A stretch of DNA of 44,293 nucleotides from NCBI GenBank assembly GCA_943704415.1, contig CALSCO010000912.1:1-44293 (forward strand), in the 5' to 3' direction. Shown here piece after piece: positions 10,061 to 19,560 of this stretch; within the stretch, counting starts at the first letter, position 1, and every line of letters begins with the position of its first letter. This stretch comes from Parvularia atlantis. Lineage: Eukaryota > Opisthokonta > Rotosphaerida. Both the position numbers and the translations under genes were made by a program. Below the pieces are notes generated by a model. The model did no database searches. It was not told the origin of the DNA and saw nothing but the letters and a program-made list of their open reading frames with translations.

Positions 10061-13000
10061 ATGACCGCGCCCTCGGCCGCGTCGGCCGCGGCCTCGGCGG
10101 CGCTGGCCGCGCGCCCGCCGCCGCCCAAGCGCGTGCTCAACTCGCTGTGGCTTAAGGTGAGCGAGGCCAAGGAGTTCTCGGACGGCGCGGGTGCGTCTAG
10201 ATCTCCCGCCCACGCCCACCACGCGCGCCTAAACACCGGCAACGCGCGCGCGCGCGCCCCCAGAGCTCGACACGTTTGTCTCGGTCAACGTCAACCACAC
10301 AGAGAAGCTGCGCAGCAAGACGATCTTCGTCAACGCGACGCCGATGTGGGACGAGGACGTGCAAGTGTGCGTGGGCCCCCGACGCGAGCGCGGCCCTCAC
10401 GCGCACGTGACGCAGCGAGGTGAACGAGGAGCCGCAGGTCGACGTGATCCTGTGGGAGTCGGCCACGCGCTTCAGCGCCGACCGGCCCATCGGCAAGGTC
10501 ATCCTCACGGCCAAGGAGATCCTCGCGGGCGCACCCGAGCCGCAGGAGAAGTGGCTGCCGGTGCTGGAGCGCCGATTATGCGCACGGCGTCCGGTCTGAC
10601 ACCCGCATCCGGCTGCGCAGCTCGCCGTGGCCGACACCGAGGGCACCGTCTCCGGCACGATCGAGATCGCCCTCTTGCTCACGCCGCCCGAGAACAACCA
10701 GTGCAAACTCACCGTCAACCTGCTCAGCGGCACCAACCTCGTCAGCCGCGACGTGAACGGTGGGGCCGACGACCGCACCGCAGCCCGGCTGAACGCACGC
10801 ACTCGCGCGCGCGCTCCCAGGCCTCTCGGACCCGTACATCGTCTTTAGCGTCCTGCCGGATCCGGACGGCGCGTCGTGCCAGTCGTCCAAGATCAAGAAG
10901 AAGACCCTCAACCCCAAGTGGCACCCGGAGACGTTCGAGTTCCCGATGTGCGCGCCGCCCGCCCTCGCCGCCGTGTGCGCCTCGCTCACACGCGCGCACG
11001 CATGCAGCCCTGCGCCCGGCAACGCGCTCGTGCCCGGCACGACCCTGCACCTCACGTGCTGGGACTGGGACCGCTTCACCGACGACGACTTTATGGGCCA
11101 CTGCTCGCTCGACCTCACGCGCGTGCAGACGGGTGTCAAGGTCGGCCGGTCGATCCCGCTGCAGCCCAAGCCCGGTGCGCGCCGTGTGCACGCGCGAAAT
11201 CGCACTGACGCGAGCGCGTGCGCGCAGTCGCCGTGCGCGAAACCGACTCGTCCGGCGTCGCCGGCGGCAAGAAGGACCATCTGTCCAAGGCGCGCATGTT
11301 TGTGCACGACATCCAGACGGTCACGGCCGACATGATCAACACGCGCGTGCCCGGCACCGTGCGCATCAAGTGGAAGTACACGGTGTGCGCCCGCCGCCCC
11401 TGCCGGCGCGCACGCTCACGCGAGCGGTCGCGTCGCAGGAGGAGGTCGTGCTGGACGGGCACCGCTACGACCGGCTGATCAAGGTAAGCGGGGGGCGTTG
11501 CTTGGGCGCGCCCCGTGCCCCCAGCTCAGCTCCGCCGCGCCAGGTCATCGCCGATAAACAGTTCCTGCTGCCAGTCGTCCTCGGCAAGACGTCGAACGAG
11601 CGCGAGGCGGCAGCATGGTGCGTGCGCAGCCGACACGCGTGCCCGGCTCACGCTGCCGGCGCACCAGGGCCCTCGTCAAGACGTACAAGTACTTTGGCGA
11701 CGCCGTGACGTGCCTCAACGCGGTGATCGACCACGAAATCCGCACGACGCGTGCGTCCCTGCCGTGAACACGCGCGCACGCACGCTGACCGACGCCTGGG
11801 CAGTCGATGTCAACACAATCTTTCGCGGCAATTCGATGGCGTCCAAGGGCATCGACGTGTTCATGAAGCTGATCGGTGCACGGCGCAGCGCCACGCGCCT
11901 CGCACGTCTCACGCACGCACAACCCCCCGCCAGCCATGCGGTACCTCCACAACACGCTCGATGGACCGATCAAGGAGGTCGTCAACGGCAAGAAGTCGTG
12001 CGAGGTGCGTGCTGCACGCGGCGCCCCCGCGCGCGCTCGCTCATCGTGTGCTTTCGGTTCGCAGGTCGACCCGACGCGGCTCGAGAAGGGCGAGGACATC
12101 AAGAAGAACTGGAAGCACCTCAAGGCCGCCGTGACGCTCTTTGTCGACGCCATCTTCAGCTCGAGCAGCAAGATGCCCGCGTGCGTGCTCTCTGCGCGCC
12201 GCACGCTGCACAGCCCGTGCTCACCCTCGCCCCGGAAGCGACCTTGTCGCCATCTTCGCGCACCTGCGCCAGTCGGTCAAGACTCGCTTCTCAGACAACG
12301 CGGTCGCGCAGTACACGGCGATCAGCGGCTTCATCTTCCTGAGGCTCTTCGTCGCCGCGACGCTCTCGCCGACGCTGTTTGACCTGTGGCCCGGTGCGGC
12401 CGCCACGTCACACGCCTGCGCGCACTGCTCACCACCGCGCGCCGCAGAGGCACTCGACAAGCGCTCCGCCCGCACGTTCACGCTCGTCGCCAAGACGATC
12501 CAGAACCTGGCCAACCTGGTCGAGTTTGGGCAGAAGGAGGCGTACATGAAGGAGATGAACACGGTGATCAACGAGCGCATGCCCGAGATGCGCAAGTTCC
12601 TCGACGAGATCTCGGTGCGCCACGCGTGCCTCGGTCGTGCGCGCGTCCCTCACACGCGCCCGACGTGCAGACCGTGGGCAAGGCGCCCGGCGCGCCCCCA
12701 GTCGAGAAGAAGCGCAGCAGCTCGGGCTTCTTCACGTTTGGGCGCCGGTCCATGGACGAAGACGGCACGCGGTCCTGGTTCGCGGTGTGCCGCGCGCTGA
12801 CGCATCGCCGTCGCGCGAACACAGCGCCGCAGAGCAACTTCCAGGAGCAGCTCAAGATCGATGTGGCCAAGGAGAGCTCTAAGCTGTTCCACCACTTTGA
12901 CCGCCTGCGCGACCGCATCATCGCCGAGAAGGACAACGAGGTGCGCGGGGCGGCGCGCGGCCGTGCCCGGCCGACGCCGATGCGCGCCGGTGGCGCAGCA

Positions 13001-13079
13001 CATCCCCGACGACCTGCTGCAGGAGATGACGAGCACGCTCGACGAGCTGCGGCCGCTGCACGTCATCCCGACCAAGTGA
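10061..13079 (+). CDS. Tandem-C2 Ras GTPase-activating protein
   Basis: The ATG at 10061 follows the divergent region and the stop is TGA at 13077-13079. The first C2-like domain ([52 protein letters not shown]) lacks the usual calcium-binding Asp pairs. The second C2 ([49 protein letters not shown]) keeps them. The RasGAP domain follows: [19 protein letters not shown], whose Arg in FRGN is the expected arginine finger; [36 protein letters not shown]; and [20 protein letters not shown], the FLR-type signature. The C-terminus has a helical tail ([19 protein letters not shown]). The order C2-C2-RasGAP resembles RASAL/RASA4 proteins, which stimulate GTP hydrolysis on Ras after calcium-driven membrane binding; I see no PH-Btk module. 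At least a dozen GTGCGY introns interrupt the gene. Confidence 0.93.
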
Positions 13080-13231
13080 GCGCTGCCGGCCGCCCTCCCC
13101 GATTTATCTTTGTGTCTCCCGCCCCCGCGCGCGCGTGTGTGTCTTCTTTCTCTCTCCTCTGTGCGCCCTGGCTGGCCGGCTTGGCTGCGCTGTGCGCCCT
13201 GCGGCCGCTGCTTTGATTGCGATCTCGAACG

Positions 13232-13868
13232 ATGGCCGGACTGCCGCCAAAGAACTCGGCCGTGACCGCGTCATCGCTCGCCCTGGGCGACGTCGTCAGC
13301 GACGCGGCGGCGCGCCCGGTCGAGTTGACGCGGCTGACGAGCGCGTTCGACGCGCGCTACGCCTTCGACTTCTTCGACCGGCGCAAGGAGGGCGCAATCT
13401 CGATCAAGGTGCGCCGCGGAGGATGTGCGCGTCTCTCGACTCATCGCACACGCGCGCGTGCAGGACCTCGGCACGCTGCTCGCGCTGCACGGCGTCAACC
13501 CGCGCAGCCCGCGCATCGAGGCGCTCGTGGCGGCCGCGGGCGTGACCGACCGCGTCGCCTTCGCCGCGTTCGAGGCAATCTGCGCCCAGGCCCTGCCCAA
13601 GACGCCGCCCGCCCCCGCGCCCACGGCCGAGCAACTCGCGGCGGCCGTGCGCGACGTCACGTCGTACCTCGCCGCCGCGGCCGCCGACGCCGGCGCGGGC
13701 GCGGACGGGGCGCTGGTCGATTGGGCGCTCGTGCATGGGCCCGATGCGCTGTCCAAGGCCGAGCACAGCCAGCTGCGCCGCCTCGCGCTCACCCAGGGCT
13801 TCGAGCGCGGCGGCCAGGTCGACGTCGAGCGCCTGCTGCTGTCCGAGCCGAGCAAGCCGACGCTCTGA
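13232..13868 (+). CDS. EF-hand-like protein (calmodulin-superfamily, degenerate)
   Basis: The ATG at 13232 gives MAGLPPKNSAVTASSLALGD. A GTGCGC donor after ISIK and a CAG before DLGTLL define one intron; the stop is TGA at 13866-13868. FDARYAFDFFDRRKEGAISI joined to KDLGTLLALHGVNPRSPRIE has the helix-loop-helix pattern of an EF-hand (F..FD....G.I....L...L...G.NP), but the loop has Arg at position 3 and Glu at 5, so calcium binding is doubtful. Later segments (VTDRVAFAAFEAICAQAL; GALVDWALVHGPDALSKAEH) may be further decayed hands. Such proteins include centrin- and myosin-light-chain-like subunits; a specific role is not assigned. It lies 152 bp downstream of RasGAP on the same strand and tail-to-tail with NIPA (62 bp). 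Confidence 0.72.
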
Positions 13869-13930
13869 GCACGCGCGCGCGCCACCGCATTGTGCAAACG
13901 CCCTACACAACGAACGAACATGGGTCAAGA

Positions 13931-14736
13931 TCACAGCTGGTCGTCCTGCACCAGCGACGACAACGGCGATGGGTCGACCGCCTGCGACACCACCGGCGCA
14001 GGCAGCTTGAGTGGCTTGGATGCGTTGAGCGAGACCTGCTCCACGTCGAGCGAGACCTGCTCCACGTCCGGCTCGCCGCGCAGCAGCGGCGTCGCTTCGG
14101 TGCTGCGTCGCAGTTGAGCGATCGCGAACACGCAGCGACGGCAGACAGGCCGCACCTCAGCGCGTCCGACACGCCAAGCTCCTTCGCGTCCGTCTTGGGC
14201 TGCGACAGGAACCAGACGCCGATGAGCATGACGACGATGCCGACGGCGATGAACACGCTGCTGAGCGGGCTGAAGCAGACCCACTATCGCGCCGCGCATC
14301 ATGAGCGTGCGCGTGCGCCTGGCATGCGCTGTGCGCACCTGGTCAAAGTAGACCATCGTCTCGATCATCGAGAGCACCGTGAAGAAGCAGAAAAAGATCG
14401 GTACGACGATGCGCTGCTCGCCCGTGGCCAGCGCCGAGTTGAGGAAGACCATCTGGAACACGCCCACGACCGCGAGCGAGCCCTGCGTCGACCGTGGGCG
14501 CGTCAAGTGAGGCGCGCGGCAGGCACGGCCGGGCGCACCAGGATAAAGTACGTCCCGACGTCGGTGAACTGGTTGTCGTTGTACGTGAACGTGGTGATGC
14601 CGATCTCGACGCTATTGCGCCGTTTCAGCGCACGGCGGGCCGCGGCACAGGCGCGACACGCACGCGGCCTTGCCGAGCAGTAGCACGCTGGCGCCTAGTG
14701 CGCCGGCAATCGTCGCGTGGATGAACGCGCGCCACT
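13931..14736 (-). CDS. NIPA-type magnesium transporter, 3' half (separated from its 5' half by 3.6 kb)
   Basis: Exons read AEWRAFIHATIAGALGASVLLLG-like sequence from 14736, then GITTFTYNDNQFTDVGTYFI, then VVGVFQMVFLNSALATGEQR with IVVPIFFCFFTVLSMIETMV, then FSPLSSVFIAVGIVVMLIG, matching the last four membrane segments of NIPA (DUF803) transporters. NIPA proteins move magnesium and other divalent cations across plasma or endosomal membranes. The tail STEATPLLRGEPDVEQ holds an acidic dileucine-like ATPLL that could be an endosomal sorting signal; the stop is at 13931-13933. Introns begin GTGCGT/GTGCGC. The first acceptor (CAG at 14737-14739) requires an upstream phase-1 donor. The matching first half is at 18405-19345. 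Confidence 0.85.
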
Positions 14737-14746
14737 CTGCCGGTGG

Positions 14747-14766
14747 CCCCCCCCCCCCCCCCCCCC
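14747..14766. repeat. Poly(C) tract, C20, left border of the inserted segment
   Basis: Twenty C residues on the plus strand lie directly upstream of the NIPA intron acceptor. The quinone oxidoreductase gene runs into the same tract from the other side. A second, same-orientation tract at 18328-18350 forms the right border. Confidence 0.95.
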
Positions 14767-14784
14767 TGCCCTGCGGCGACGCAC

Positions 14785-15377
14785 GGGCACGCAGATGTAC
14801 TGCGCGTACGCGCCTGTGAAGCTGCCGCCGTACACCTGCGCGGCCCGCTCTCGTTAGCCTCATGACCGGGTGCACCTCCGCAGTGCGCCCACCTTGTCGC
14901 CAGGCTTGTACTCGTGCACGTTCTTGCCCGCGGCGTCGACGGTGCCGGCAAACTGCGCGTCAATGTGCGATGCAGTCAGCCGGTTCACGAGCACGCGCAG
15001 GTACGTGACGTCGCCACAACCTCGGCGCCGGGGACTGCGATGCCCGGCGGGCGACGTGCGGTGTGAGTGCGAGCGGATGCGCTGCAGCGCCGCGCACTGA
15101 ACGGAAAGGGCGGCTTGAACTGGTACTTGCCCTGGACCTGGAGGATGTCGAAGAAGTTGACGGCGACGGCCTCGACGCGCACGCGCACGGCGTCGTCGTC
15201 GACCTGCGTTCGCGTGCGCGTGCGCAGAGGTTCCACACGTGTGACACTTCACGGCGCGACGCGCGCGCGCGAGGGGAGGCGCACGTCGGGCACGGGCCAG
15301 TCGATCGGCCTGAGCTCGCGCACGGACGAGAGCCATCCGTCCTGCACGACGAGCGCGCGCATCGTGGCCGGTGCCAT
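14785..15377 (-). CDS. Quinone oxidoreductase / zinc-type alcohol dehydrogenase family, N-terminal part only
   Basis: The ATG at 15377 (or 15362, giving MRALVVQDGWLSSVRELRPI) opens a GroES-like domain. Spliced exons give VDDDAVRVRVEAVAVNFFDI, LQVQGKYQFKPPFPF, IPGAEVVA, FAGTVDAAGKNVHEYKPGDK and VYGGSFTGAYAQYICVP, the pattern of NADPH:quinone oxidoreductases (medium-chain dehydrogenase/reductase family). These use NADPH to reduce quinones or enals. The nucleotide-binding Rossmann half is missing: the last exon ends near 14785 and the gene then meets the poly(C) border. Its 3' part is therefore outside this segment or absent. Exons use the same GTGCGC grammar. It starts 32 bp downstream of the GNAT-like stop, on the same strand. 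Confidence 0.8.
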
Positions 15378-15409
15378 CGCTCAACGCAAACAAAGAATAC
15401 ACCGTGCGT

Positions 15410-16366
15410 CTACGCGTCCCACGGCGCCCAGGTGTGCACGGGGTGGGGCCGCAGCTGCGTCATGGCCGAGTGCATCGCCTTGCCCGTCACGCCCAGCAGG
15501 CCCAGCTCGGCGTAGGGCGTGCGCACGAGCAGGTCCCACTCGGCCGCGCGAGCCGGCGCGCCCGTGCGCACGCGCCACTGCTGCGCGATGGCGCCGAGCG
15601 GCAGCAGCGGCGGCATCGACCGCTCGTGCGCGTGCAGGTTGAGGTGCGTGTAGACGCCGCACGCGCCCACGCGGTCCATCATGAACCGCGCCGTAGCCTG
15701 GAACACGGTCTCGCCCTGCCCCTCGACCTCGGCCGCGCCCTCGGCCACGCCCTCGCCCGGCACGTACAGCTGCACGGCCTCGCGCGTCGCCGCGAGAAAG
15801 AGCTCGACCCGGCGCTCGCGCCCACAGCAGCCAAAGCCGTCGATCGTCGCGCCCAGCGCGTCCATCCGCTCGACGACCGTGTCGACCGCGTGGAACATGA
15901 GCGCGGCACCGCGCGACGACGCCACGGCCGCCTTGGTCAGGCGCGCGTCCGGGCCCTCGTCCTCGCTCGGGTCGAGCATGACGTGCGCGCCCACGACCTC
16001 GCCGTCGCCTGTGAGCAGGATGGTCGAGAGCGGGTCGCGCTGGCTCGCGCGCTGCTCGAGCATGTGCAGCATCATCGTGCGCAGGTCCTCGCGCGAGATG
16101 CCCGACTCGTGCGTGAGCGAGTCGCCCGCGAAGAACGCGTCGCCCACGAGCTCGGCCACCGCCGGCACGAGCGCCATCCCGAGCGGCTCGGCGCGCAGGC
16201 CGCCGCGCGCGAGCAGGGCGCGAGCACGCGCGGCGTGCGCGGGCTTCATCCGCGCGAGCACGGCCTCCTGCTCGAGCCGCACGCGCATCGGCGCCCAGAC
16301 CGCCGCCTCAAACTCGCGCGCGAGCGACCGCTGCCACGCCACCCGATCGATCGCCGGCGCAGCCAT
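15410..16366 (-). CDS. GNAT-like N-acyltransferase, single exon (318 aa)
   Basis: An uninterrupted frame from ATG 16366 (MAAPAIDRVAWQRSLAREFE) to TAG at 15410-15412; an upstream in-frame ATG at 16402 would add 12 residues. The core GMALVPAVAELVGDAFFAGD, SGISREDLRTMMLHML, LSTILLTGDGEVVGAHVML resembles the first strands of GNAT acetyltransferases of the arylalkylamine type, in which a helix-rich start is followed by beta4 facing acetyl-CoA. A later segment (ACGVYTHLNLHAHERSMPPL) may form the second lobe. Substrate is unknown. It is one of few genes here with no intron. It stands head-to-head with the LRR gene, with start codons 34 bp apart or overlapping. Confidence 0.6.
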   Translation of the reverse strand: MAAPAIDRVAWQRSLAREFEAAVWAPMRVRLEQEAVLARMKPAHAARARALLARGGLRAEPLGMALVPAVAELVGDAFFAGDSLTHESGISREDLRTMMLHMLEQRASQRDPLSTILLTGDGEVVGAHVMLDPSEDEGPDARLTKAAVASSRGAALMFHAVDTVVERMDALGATIDGFGCCGRERRVELFLAATREAVQLYVPGEGVAEGAAEVEGQGETVFQATARFMMDRVGACGVYTHLNLHAHERSMPPLLPLGAIAQQWRVRTGAPARAAEWDLLVRTPYAELGLLGVTGKAMHSAMTQLRPHPVHTWAPWDA

Positions 16367-16400
16367 CACGCCCCGTGAAGGTCGCAGGGTCGTTTCTGAC

Positions 16401-16465
16401 ATGACGTCCAACGTGCGCGCGGTCGCGGGCGTCGCGGCAACGCAGCGCGTCGGGAGGGCAGCGTC

Positions 16466-16497
<32 letters not shown>

Positions 16498-18319
16498 GGT
16501 CGACGCCGACGCTGCTGCCGGCGGGCCGGCCGAGTGGCGCGGCGGCCGCGCAGGACGGCGGCGGCGCGTCGGACGCTGCGAACGACCAGCGCCAGCCGCC
16601 GCCGCCGCAGCACGACAGCGCAGTCGCACGCGGCGCCACGCCCGCGCGGCTCTCGCGGCAGGCCACGCTCGAGCGCATCGAAGCCTCGCAGCAGCACACG
16701 CTCGACGTCATCTCGTCCTGGGAGGAGAAGCGCAACGCGAACGTGCGGCGGCTGATGGACGCGCTCGCGCGCGACGTGACCGCGCGGCAGCTCAACCTTG
16801 TCGGTGCGCCTCTTTCTCCAGGGGGGGGGGGGGGGGGGGGAGGGCGCTGCTCACGCTGCCGCGCGCGCTCGCGTCCAGAGCTGCACCTCAAGACGGACGG
16901 CCTGCGCCACCTGGCCGAGGCGCTCAAGCGCAACCACGCCCTGCACTCGCTCGTCCTTGGGAGCGCGTTTGGCGGTGCGCGCTCCCGCGCGGCGGGTGCC
17001 GTGTGCCGACGGCCCGTGCGCGCTCAGGCACGATCATCGAGCTCGAGGGCGCGGCGCACCTCGCCTCGGCCCTCGCCGTCAACGCGACGCTGCAGAGCCT
17101 GCAGCTGCAGAGTATGGTGCCCTGGTTTTTGTGGCCGATCACCGGCCCTCACCCGCGACGCCCCGCGCCAGAGTGCGACATCGGCGACAAGGGCATGGCC
17201 CTGCTGGCAGCCGCCCTCGCAACCAACAAGGCGCTCAAGACGCTCGACGTGTCATGTGCGCCGCGGCACCCGCCCGCCGGCGAAGCGCGCGAAACGGTCG
17301 GTCTCAACGCTTCGCCCTCGTTGCAGGGAACCATCTCGGCCCGGCGTCGGCAGAGCACCTCGGCCGCGCGCTCAAGAGCAACACGTGTCTGCTCACGCTC
17401 GTGCTCAACAGTGCGCCCCGGCCGCGCGCGCTCGGGCGCACTGATGCTGACACGCGTGTGCGCGTGTCGCTGGTCGCAGAGAACGCGTTCAAGAGCCAGG
17501 GCGCACAGCACCTCGCCGACGGCCTCTTTGGCAACCGCACGCTCAAGAACCTAAGCCTTGCCAGTGCGTGGTGCCGACGGCTGCCTGGCTCGCGTGCGGC
17601 GTCTCACATCGCCGCGTCAACAGGCAACGGCATCGGGCCTGAGGGCGCCGCGGTCATGAGCAGCGCGCTCCAGAGCAACGGCACGCTGGACAAGCTCGAC
17701 ATGACCGGTGCGTTGCGTGCGGTGGTGCCCTTGCGACGCTGCGTGCCTGAGCATTGCGCTGCCAGGCAACAACCTCGGCGAGCAGGGCGCGCGCTTCTTC
17801 GCCGGCCTGCTCAAGTTTAGCAACGGCCTGACGCACCTGATCTTGACCAGTACGTTGCGCGTCCGTCTGTGCGTGCGTGCACACAACATGTGTCGGCGGC
17901 AGAAAACCACATCGGCAACGAGGGCATCGCGCTCATCGCCGACGCGCTCAAGGTCGACCGCGGGCTGTACTCGCTCGACGTGAGCGGTGCGACCGGCCGC
18001 TGCCTTTTTTTTTTTTTTTTTTTTTTTTGGGGTGCCGCACTCTGACGTGCCCGCGCAGAGAATGGCATCGACTCGGACGGCGTGGCCGCGCTCAGCCAGG
18101 CCATCAAGGTCAACACGACCCTGCGCTCGCTCATCCTCACCGGTGCGCGCTCGGTGTGCAGGCCCGCGGTCGCTCACACGCCATGTGGCACAAATAGGCA
18201 ACAGCATCACGCGCGCCGGCGCGCAGCACCTTGCCGAGGCGCTCTTTGTGCAGTGGGAGAAGATGCACCTGTTGTTTCTCAAGCACCTCGAGTGCGCCGT
18301 CCGAGCGGTGGCATTTTGA
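16401..18319 (+). CDS. Leucine-rich-repeat protein, ribonuclease-inhibitor type, one repeat per exon
   Basis: Exon 1 (16401-16803) encodes a Gly/Ala/Pro-rich start, then RQATLERIEASQQHTLDVIS and a helical region ending ARQLNLVG. Ten LRR exons follow: 16879-16974, 17028-17111, 17172-17255, 17327-17410, 17480-17563, 17624-17707, 17766-17849, 17903-17986, 18059-18142 and the last from 18198 to the TGA at 18317-18319. Repeats read like GNNLGEQGARFFAGLLKFSN + GLTHLILTS, the 28-residue RI/NLRC3 pattern (GN.IG.EGA..LA.AL..N..L..L.L). Introns are all phase 1. No NACHT or kinase domain is present, so a scaffolding or binding role is the most that can be inferred. The last repeat departs from the pattern (QWEKMHLLFLKHLECAV). 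Confidence 0.88.
16821..16840. repeat. Poly(G) tract, G20, in LRR gene intron 1
   Basis: Twenty G residues on the sense strand within the intron that begins GTGCGCCTC at 16804. Coding phase is preserved across it. Confidence 0.95.
18005..18028. repeat. Poly(T) tract, T24, in an LRR gene intron
   Basis: Twenty-four T residues in the intron between the LRR exons 17903-17986 and 18059-18142. It precedes a CTGAC motif and a CAG acceptor and is exceptional in so GC-rich a region. Confidence 0.95.
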
Positions 18320-18327
18320 CGCTCATG

Positions 18328-18350
18328 CCCCCCCCCCCCCCCCCCCCCCC
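18328..18350. repeat. Poly(C) tract, C23, right border of the inserted segment
   Basis: Twenty-three C residues directly after the LRR stop and 54 bp before the NIPA donor on the other strand. Same orientation as the tract at 14747-14766. Confidence 0.95.
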
Positions 18351-18404
18351 GCCCCCGCGGCCGTCAGGCGGGAGGGCCGCATGCGCCGCGCGTTCTGGAC
18401 GCAC

Positions 18405-19345
18405 CGAGCAGCTTGTCGGCCGGGTAGTCGGCGAGCCAGCTCGGCTTGGCGTCGCCGTGTATGCTGCACCACTCGAGGAACCGCCCGAACGAGTAGCTGA
18501 GGACGACGTAAGCGAGGAAGAAGCACATGTAGACAATCATCGTCGGGCTGCCAAAAAGCCGGATCAGCTGGGCGATGTCGAACGCTGCGAGCGCCCGTGA
18601 GCGTGATGCTGCGTCTGCGCAGGCGCGCGACGCACTGCCTTGCGGCGCGTAGCCAAAGTAGGCGATGAGCACGGCGCCGCCCGCGGCCACCAGCGTCCCG
18701 ATGAGGTCCTTGATCGTGAAGCGCTCGCCCAGCATCAAGTAGGCGAAGAGTGCGTTGAACGCGAGTGTGATCGACCCGAGCGGTGCAACGATGCTCGGCG
18801 GGATGAAGACTGGGAGGTGCGGGCGGCACGCATGAGCACGCCGAGAGGGTGACGGCTGCACGCACTCAGCGCGAGCGGTTGCCCGGCTAGCTGGCTGATG
18901 AGGTAGATCCACAGCCCTGCGCGGGCGCGTGGGACGAGCGCGATTGGGCGCAATCGGACGCGATTGGACGCGGCGCACCGACGTGCCACACGGCCATGCG
19001 GTAGACGGGTGTGCGCTGGGGCTCGGGCAGGGCCTGCTGCTTGGCGTGAGCGTACTTCTGCATGGCCATCCTGCGCGCCGCGTGGTTGGGACGCGCGCCG
19101 CCGCCGCCGCCGCCGCCGCCCCGGTCCGATGCGCACCCGAGCGCCTGCAGGCACGATGCGAGGAAGCAGATGATCACGCCCGGGGCGATGCTCGCGCCCA
19201 GGCCCGGCACGGCCCCAATCGGGTCGCCGCTGGCGCCCGCACGTGTCAGGACGCAGCCCTGCTCTGCGCGGCCGCACTTGTCATCGTAGACCACGAGCTC
19301 GACGAGATCGATGCAGAGCGCGTCCAGCGTCGCGTTCTCCGACAT
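18405..19345 (-). CDS. NIPA-type magnesium transporter, 5' half
   Basis: The ATG at 19345 starts MSENATLDALCIDLVELVVY. SIAPGVIICFLASCLQALG is the first membrane segment; YRMAVWHVG, then LWIYLISQLAGQPLALS, then VFIPPSIVAPLGSITLAFNA, LFAYLMLGERFTIKDLIGTL and VAAGGAVLIAYFGYAP follow, the diagnostic NIPA/DUF803 block (compare the family's APASLVAPLGS and GE.F...D..GT). SPTMIVYMCFFLAYVVLSYS is the next segment. The exon ends YPADKLL plus one base at 18405, with donor GTGCGTCC. It pairs in phase with the acceptor at 14737, so this and 13931-14736 are one gene of nine membrane segments. It is head-to-head with the FUSC gene, 215 bp apart. Confidence 0.88.
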
Positions 19346-19560
19346 CGCGAGGCGCGCGGGCTGGGCAGGGCGCGATGCGGGCCGACTGCTGCAGTGATGG
19401 GGGGGCTCTCCCACAGTGCCTACACCGCACTTGTGCGTTGAAACCTATCTGCGGGACGTAATGCGCGGGACCCGGGCGTCACTCCGTCTTGTGCGCGCTG
19501 ACGGTCAGCACGCGCGAGCCGTCTGCCCCGCCGCCGCGCCGCCGCGCCACCGCGCCACGC

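Larger units (their letters stand above)
14767..18350. other. 3.58 kb segment between poly(C) direct repeats, lying inside a NIPA intron
   Basis: This block contains a truncated quinone oxidoreductase gene, an intron-free GNAT-like gene and an LRR gene, and ends in C23. Removing it leaves NIPA donor (18404) and acceptor (14737) only 84 nt apart, a normal intron length here, with phase 1 on both sides. No terminal inverted repeats, transposase or target-site duplication other than the C tracts are visible. It may be a true insertion or an assembly join at homopolymers. Confidence 0.75.

Noticed and set aside
9730-10222. Long minus-strand open frame upstream of the peroxidase
   Set aside because: It begins upstream of the only sensible ATG (9729), crosses the GA repeat and shows no conserved features; high GC makes long chance frames common.
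13931-15377. A fusion gene joining the quinone oxidoreductase N-terminus to the NIPA C-terminus
   Set aside because: The oxidoreductase donor (after GTGCCC at 14785) is phase 0 while the NIPA acceptor at 14737 needs phase 1; the true phase-1 partner is the NIPA 5' half at 18405.
14767-18350. A transposon carrying three host-like genes
   Set aside because: No terminal inverted repeats, transposase, integrase or reverse transcriptase; only homopolymer borders are seen, so the block is reported as a segment of unknown origin.
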